Shown here: piece after piece, positions 14,210 through 14,603 of the stretch | Numbering within the stretch: position 1 is the first letter of the stretch | Layout: each line of letters begins with the position of its first letter | Source of the DNA: JBCCYM01 sp039190005 | GTDB lineage: Bacteria > Pseudomonadota > Gammaproteobacteria > UBA12402 | NCBI GenBank assembly: GCA_039190005.1 | Contig: JBCCYM010000046.1 | Location: 1 to 14,603, forward strand | DNA length: 14,603 nucleotides | Direction: 5' to 3' | Notes under the pieces: generated by a model | Databases searched by the model: none | Told to the model about the DNA's origin: nothing | Seen by the model: the letters and a program-made list of their open reading frames with translations, nothing else | Made by a program: the position numbers and the translations under genes

Positions 14210-14455
14210 CTAGCGTTTACGTAATATTTTAGTGATTTCTTCTTTGGTAGGTGGATAAGCATGACATTTCGCGCCTATTTTTACAGCCGCCTGAACAGCT
14301 GTTTTGCATAACAGCTTTTTCATGATTTTTTTCCAGCGCATTTGTACCGTGCGTTCCGTTTTACCGATATCCAAAGCAACACCGAGTGTACTCTTGCCGG
14401 AGAGCAATTTAGCGACAATGTCGATATCTGTTTGGTTGAATTCGTCTTTCATCAT
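14210..14455 (-). CDS. Small orphan LuxR/GerE-type HTH protein, possible operon regulator
   Basis: The product has 81 residues from the ATG at 14455 (an ATG at 14452 is nearly as good), with AAAAGGA 5 bases upstream. A further in-frame start at 14485 lacks a ribosome-binding site. Nearly the whole protein is a GerE-like DNA-binding domain: LLSGKSTLGVALDIGKTERT at 17-36, recognition helix about 33-45, then KLLCKTAVQAAVKIGAK at 47-63, matching the layout of LuxR-type HTH domains. There is no receiver or ligand-binding domain. The canonical Leu-Thr-x-Arg-Glu opening is replaced by Phe-Asn-Gln-Thr-Asp. It lies just upstream of virB2 on the same strand, so it may regulate or be co-transcribed with the T4SS genes. 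Sigma-70 region 4 has a similar fold, so that is an alternative source. Confidence 0.75.
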   Translation of the reverse strand: MMKDEFNQTDIDIVAKLLSGKSTLGVALDIGKTERTVQMRWKKIMKKLLCKTAVQAAVKIGAKCHAYPPTKEEITKILRKR

Positions 14456-14603
14456 AAAAATCCTTTTATTAATAATATAAAACAAAGCAAATAAACTACG
14501 CTTTGCTTGTTAATAAAAAATGAATATTTGCCGTTAAAGCAATTAAGGAATACTTATAAAAGTTATGTGTTTAATGCAGATATTAAAAAATATTACATTG
14601 TAA
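14456..14603. other. AT-rich region upstream of the HTH gene, no gene seen
   Basis: No ORF of note lies here. AAGCAAA at 14485-14491 is the reverse complement of TTTGCTT at 14502-14508, a 7-bp inverted repeat 30-53 bases before the HTH start, placed where an operator or a leader hairpin could be. Possible promoter hexamers are too weak to call in such AT-rich DNA. Confidence 0.4.

Noticed and set aside
1..14603. CRISPR array, tRNA or rRNA genes, and insertion-sequence transposases
   Set aside because: I saw no regularly spaced direct repeats, no tRNA-like cloverleaf, no rRNA sequence and no transposase motif on either strand by eye; a covariance-model or IS database scan would settle it.

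Overview
The window is AT-rich bacterial DNA holding a nearly complete minimal P-type (VirB-type) type IV secretion system (T4SS) on the minus strand. The likely host is a gammaproteobacterium. The gene order recalls the VirB-like clusters of Legionella and relatives, so a Legionellales-type host is my best guess, but no marker gene here fixes the taxonomy.

Reading the minus strand from right to left: an orphan LuxR/GerE-type helix-turn-helix protein (14455-14210), then virB2 pilin, virB3, virB4 ATPase, virB5, a 52-residue VirB7-like lipoprotein (10257-10099), a six-cysteine exported protein of unknown function, virB6, virB8, virB9, virB10 and virB11. Within most of this run genes overlap by 4-14 bases or sit 3-40 bases apart, so it looks like one operon. 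There are two exceptions: a 72-base gap between virB8 and virB9 that holds a hairpin repeat, and a 145-base empty gap between virB10 and virB11. No virB1, virD4 coupling protein or relaxase is present. The cluster could therefore make the channel and pilus, but the parts that select substrate or nick DNA must lie elsewhere, or be missing.

Downstream of virB11, still on the minus strand, is an accessory block: a HigB-type toxin, its HigA-type helix-turn-helix antitoxin, and a protein pairing a Bro-N antirepressor-like domain with a DinD-like C-terminus. These genes are typical of mobile elements. They suggest the T4SS block is or was part of an integrative element or plasmid.

The left end carries two class C beta-lactamase/transpeptidase-like serine hydrolases with signal peptides, on opposite strands and converging. 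A perfect 26-bp inverted repeat lies between them; it supplies the stop codon of the plus-strand gene and can act as terminator for the minus-strand gene. A second copy of one arm of this repeat, with its own palindromic flanks, lies directly after the virB8 stop codon, inside the T4SS operon. Bases 1-411 and 14456-14603 hold no convincing gene.

I see no wholly new system. The least explained parts are the six-cysteine protein beside the VirB7-like lipoprotein, the dispersed hairpin repeat inside the operon, and the orphan regulator upstream.
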